From the NCBI GenBank assembly GCA_023301335.1, contig JALZVA010000168.1, forward strand, positions 1 to 23,563: 23,563 nucleotides of DNA, given 5' to 3'. How positions within the stretch are numbered: the first letter of the stretch is position 1; every line of letters begins with the position of its first letter. The notes beneath the pieces are model-generated. The model saw nothing but the letters and a program-made list of their open reading frames with translations, searched no databases and was not told the origin of the DNA. This DNA is from Akkermansiaceae bacterium (GTDB lineage: Bacteria; Verrucomicrobiota; Verrucomicrobiia; Verrucomicrobiales; Akkermansiaceae). The position numbers were made by a program, and so were the translations under genes. Shown one piece after another: positions 22,841 to 23,563 of this stretch.

Positions 22841-23250
22841 AGGCCAGGAGTGAACCCGTATATTTGCCTGTCCGTGGGGATCACTCCCCCCGCAGTATCG
22901 ATTATTTTTTTAGCGATCATGCAGCAATTACCTCTGGATTTCCCGCAGGGAAAAAATCCGCTGAAGCGTAACTTTAAGTGCATCTCGGCCAACACCTTCT
23001 CCCCTGCAGAGAGCACTGCATTAATCCATTTTTCTTCTGACATTCCTGGTGGCGGAGGAACTTCAATCTGCCCACGTTTGGGTGGTTTATCAAAATCCCT
23101 CTTGAAGTTTTTGATCACCCCTAGTCGCTTCTCCACCTTAGCACCTGAGTAAGTCGTTTTCACTCCTGCTGAGTCAATCACTACCAGCCACACATGCGTG
23201 CCTAAGCCCAGGAATGAACCCTCTGCTTTACTGGACTTCAACACTACCAT
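22825..23250 (-). CDS. Hypothetical protein, possible permuted papain/NlpC-like fold
   Basis: 141 residues from the ATG at 23250; the frame continues upstream to a TTG at 23277 (nine more residues), less likely. No signal peptide or membrane segment is evident. The sequence begins with a strand-like VVLKSSKAEGSFLGLGTH19VWLVVIDSAG, then TTYSG, a Pro-rich middle (VPPPPGMSEEKW), a helix, and near the end G107-N-C109-C110-MIAKKIIDTAGG. A His early on a strand and a Cys at the start of a later helix is the order seen in permuted NlpC/P60-like hydrolases (LRAT/YiiX/PPPDE types), so a thiol hydrolase is possible; this is inference from pattern only. It lies downstream of lysA on the same strand, 72 bases from its stop. 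Confidence 0.65.
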   Translation of the reverse strand: MVVLKSSKAEGSFLGLGTHVWLVVIDSAGVKTTYSGAKVEKRLGVIKNFKRDFDKPPKRGQIEVPPPPGMSEEKWINAVLSAGEKVLAEMHLKLRFSGFFPCGKSRGNCCMIAKKIIDTAGGVIPTDRQIYGFTPGLKTEC

Positions 23251-23264
23251 ATACACGATAAGAC

Positions 23265-23297
23265 GAATAGAACCCAAGATTATTCAATCTTCTATTC
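23265..23297. repeat. Inverted repeat between lysA and the hypothetical gene
   Basis: GAATAGAA (23265-23272) and TTCTATTC (23290-23297) are perfect complements. An inner GATT/AATC stem closes on a four-base loop, with a five-base bulge on one side. It ends 15 bases before the preferred start at 23250 and has no T tract on the minus strand, so it looks more like a leader hairpin or operator than a terminator. Confidence 0.4.
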
Positions 23298-23322
23298 TAT
23301 CGCCCTGATAAAAGGCTCCTCT

Positions 23323-23563
23323 TTAGCTCAGTGCCTTTACTTCTGATTCTAGGATTTCCTCTACTGTCTGGCGAGGTCTCACCACGCGCGCTGTATCGCC
23401 TTCCACTAACACCTCCGTAGGCAAGCCTCTGGTGTTATAGTTTGATGCCATCACAAAGCCATAGGCCCCTGCTGACATCAGAGCGATGTAATCCCCCTCG
23501 TTAAAATTTTCCTGAGTGAGTGTTTTACACCAGAAGTCACTGGATTCACAGATCGGACCCACG
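23323..23563 (-). CDS. lysA: Diaminopimelate decarboxylase, C-terminal part (cut by window edge)
   Basis: LysA is a PLP enzyme that decarboxylates meso-diaminopimelate to lysine, the last step of the DAP pathway. Only the last ~80 residues are in the window; the frame runs off at 23563, and the first visible codon GTG is an internal valine (VGPICESSDF), not a start. GPICESSDF carries the Cys and Glu that complete the active site of the partner subunit, and EGDYIALMSAGAYGFVMASNYNTR supplies the conserved SAGAYG tyrosine and the MASNYN motif. The end TVEEILESEVKALS is normal for the family. Confidence 0.96.
   Translation of the reverse strand, partial: VGPICESSDFWCKTLTQENFNEGDYIALMSAGAYGFVMASNYNTRGLPTEVLVEGDTARVVRPRQTVEEILESEVKALS

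Overview
The window looks like chromosomal DNA of a Gram-negative member of the Verrucomicrobiota, most likely a moderate-GC marine relative of Rubritalea/Verrucomicrobiaceae. This rests on family knowledge, not a search. The clues are a thioredoxin-fold lipoprotein with an SHD1-like tail, a prepilin peptidase with a large internal insert, an alginate-export-like porin with a GRQR...FVGN...WRQNEQ signature, a DUF481 outer-membrane barrel, several lipobox proteins, and an almost complete lack of Shine-Dalgarno sequences in front of start codons. Most of the window is housekeeping. The accessory-looking parts are at the two ends.

Layout. 1-1660: a 5'-truncated Fic AMP-transferase (+) converges on a lipoprotein with a zincin-like HExxH site (-). 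The gap between them holds two terminator hairpins. 1763-5128: mutM (+), a DUF481 barrel (-), a UbiA-family prenyltransferase (+) and a zinc-ribbon membrane protein (+). 5133-7707: a prepilin peptidase (-) is divergent from the CCA-adding enzyme (+). 7723-11490 (-): the transcription order is a LOG-family protein, a thioredoxin-like lipoprotein (stop and start overlap), then exbB-exbD-def packed end to end. 11699-11920: a small lipoprotein (+) with its own terminator. 12024-17843 (+): a tight run of a polytopic membrane protein, CBS-type family II pyrophosphatase, proB, proA and a DUF368/PopT polyprenyl-phosphate transporter, with gaps of a few bases or overlaps. 17953-21380 (+): ndk, rplU-rpmA, a DEDDh exonuclease, pth-rpsF and ssb, with terminators after ndk, rpmA and ssb. 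21524-22768 (+): a large porin. 22825-23563 (-): a small protein with a possible permuted papain/NlpC-type His-Cys arrangement, then the 3' end of lysA, cut by the window edge.

How the genes work together. There is a translation and tRNA-maintenance set (cca, def, pth, rplU, rpmA, rpsF), proline synthesis (proBA), nucleotide balance and repair (ndk, mutM, ssb, exonuclease), and an envelope set (DUF481, porin, ExbBD, PopT, prepilin peptidase, lipoproteins). The most suggestive grouping is the 12024-17843 run. It places a membrane protein with a weak resemblance to prenyltransferases beside a regulated pyrophosphatase and a polyprenyl-phosphate flippase.

No gene-free stretch exceeds about 300 bases. 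The longest are 18379-18639, 3302-3555, 922-1136 and 11491-11698, and each is described below where it holds anything. I saw no tRNA, rRNA, CRISPR array, insertion sequence or phage genes. I found no clear new defence or mobile system. The best leads are the zincin lipoprotein, the His/Cys protein beside lysA, the pyrophosphatase/PopT operon and the window-wide lack of Shine-Dalgarno sites.
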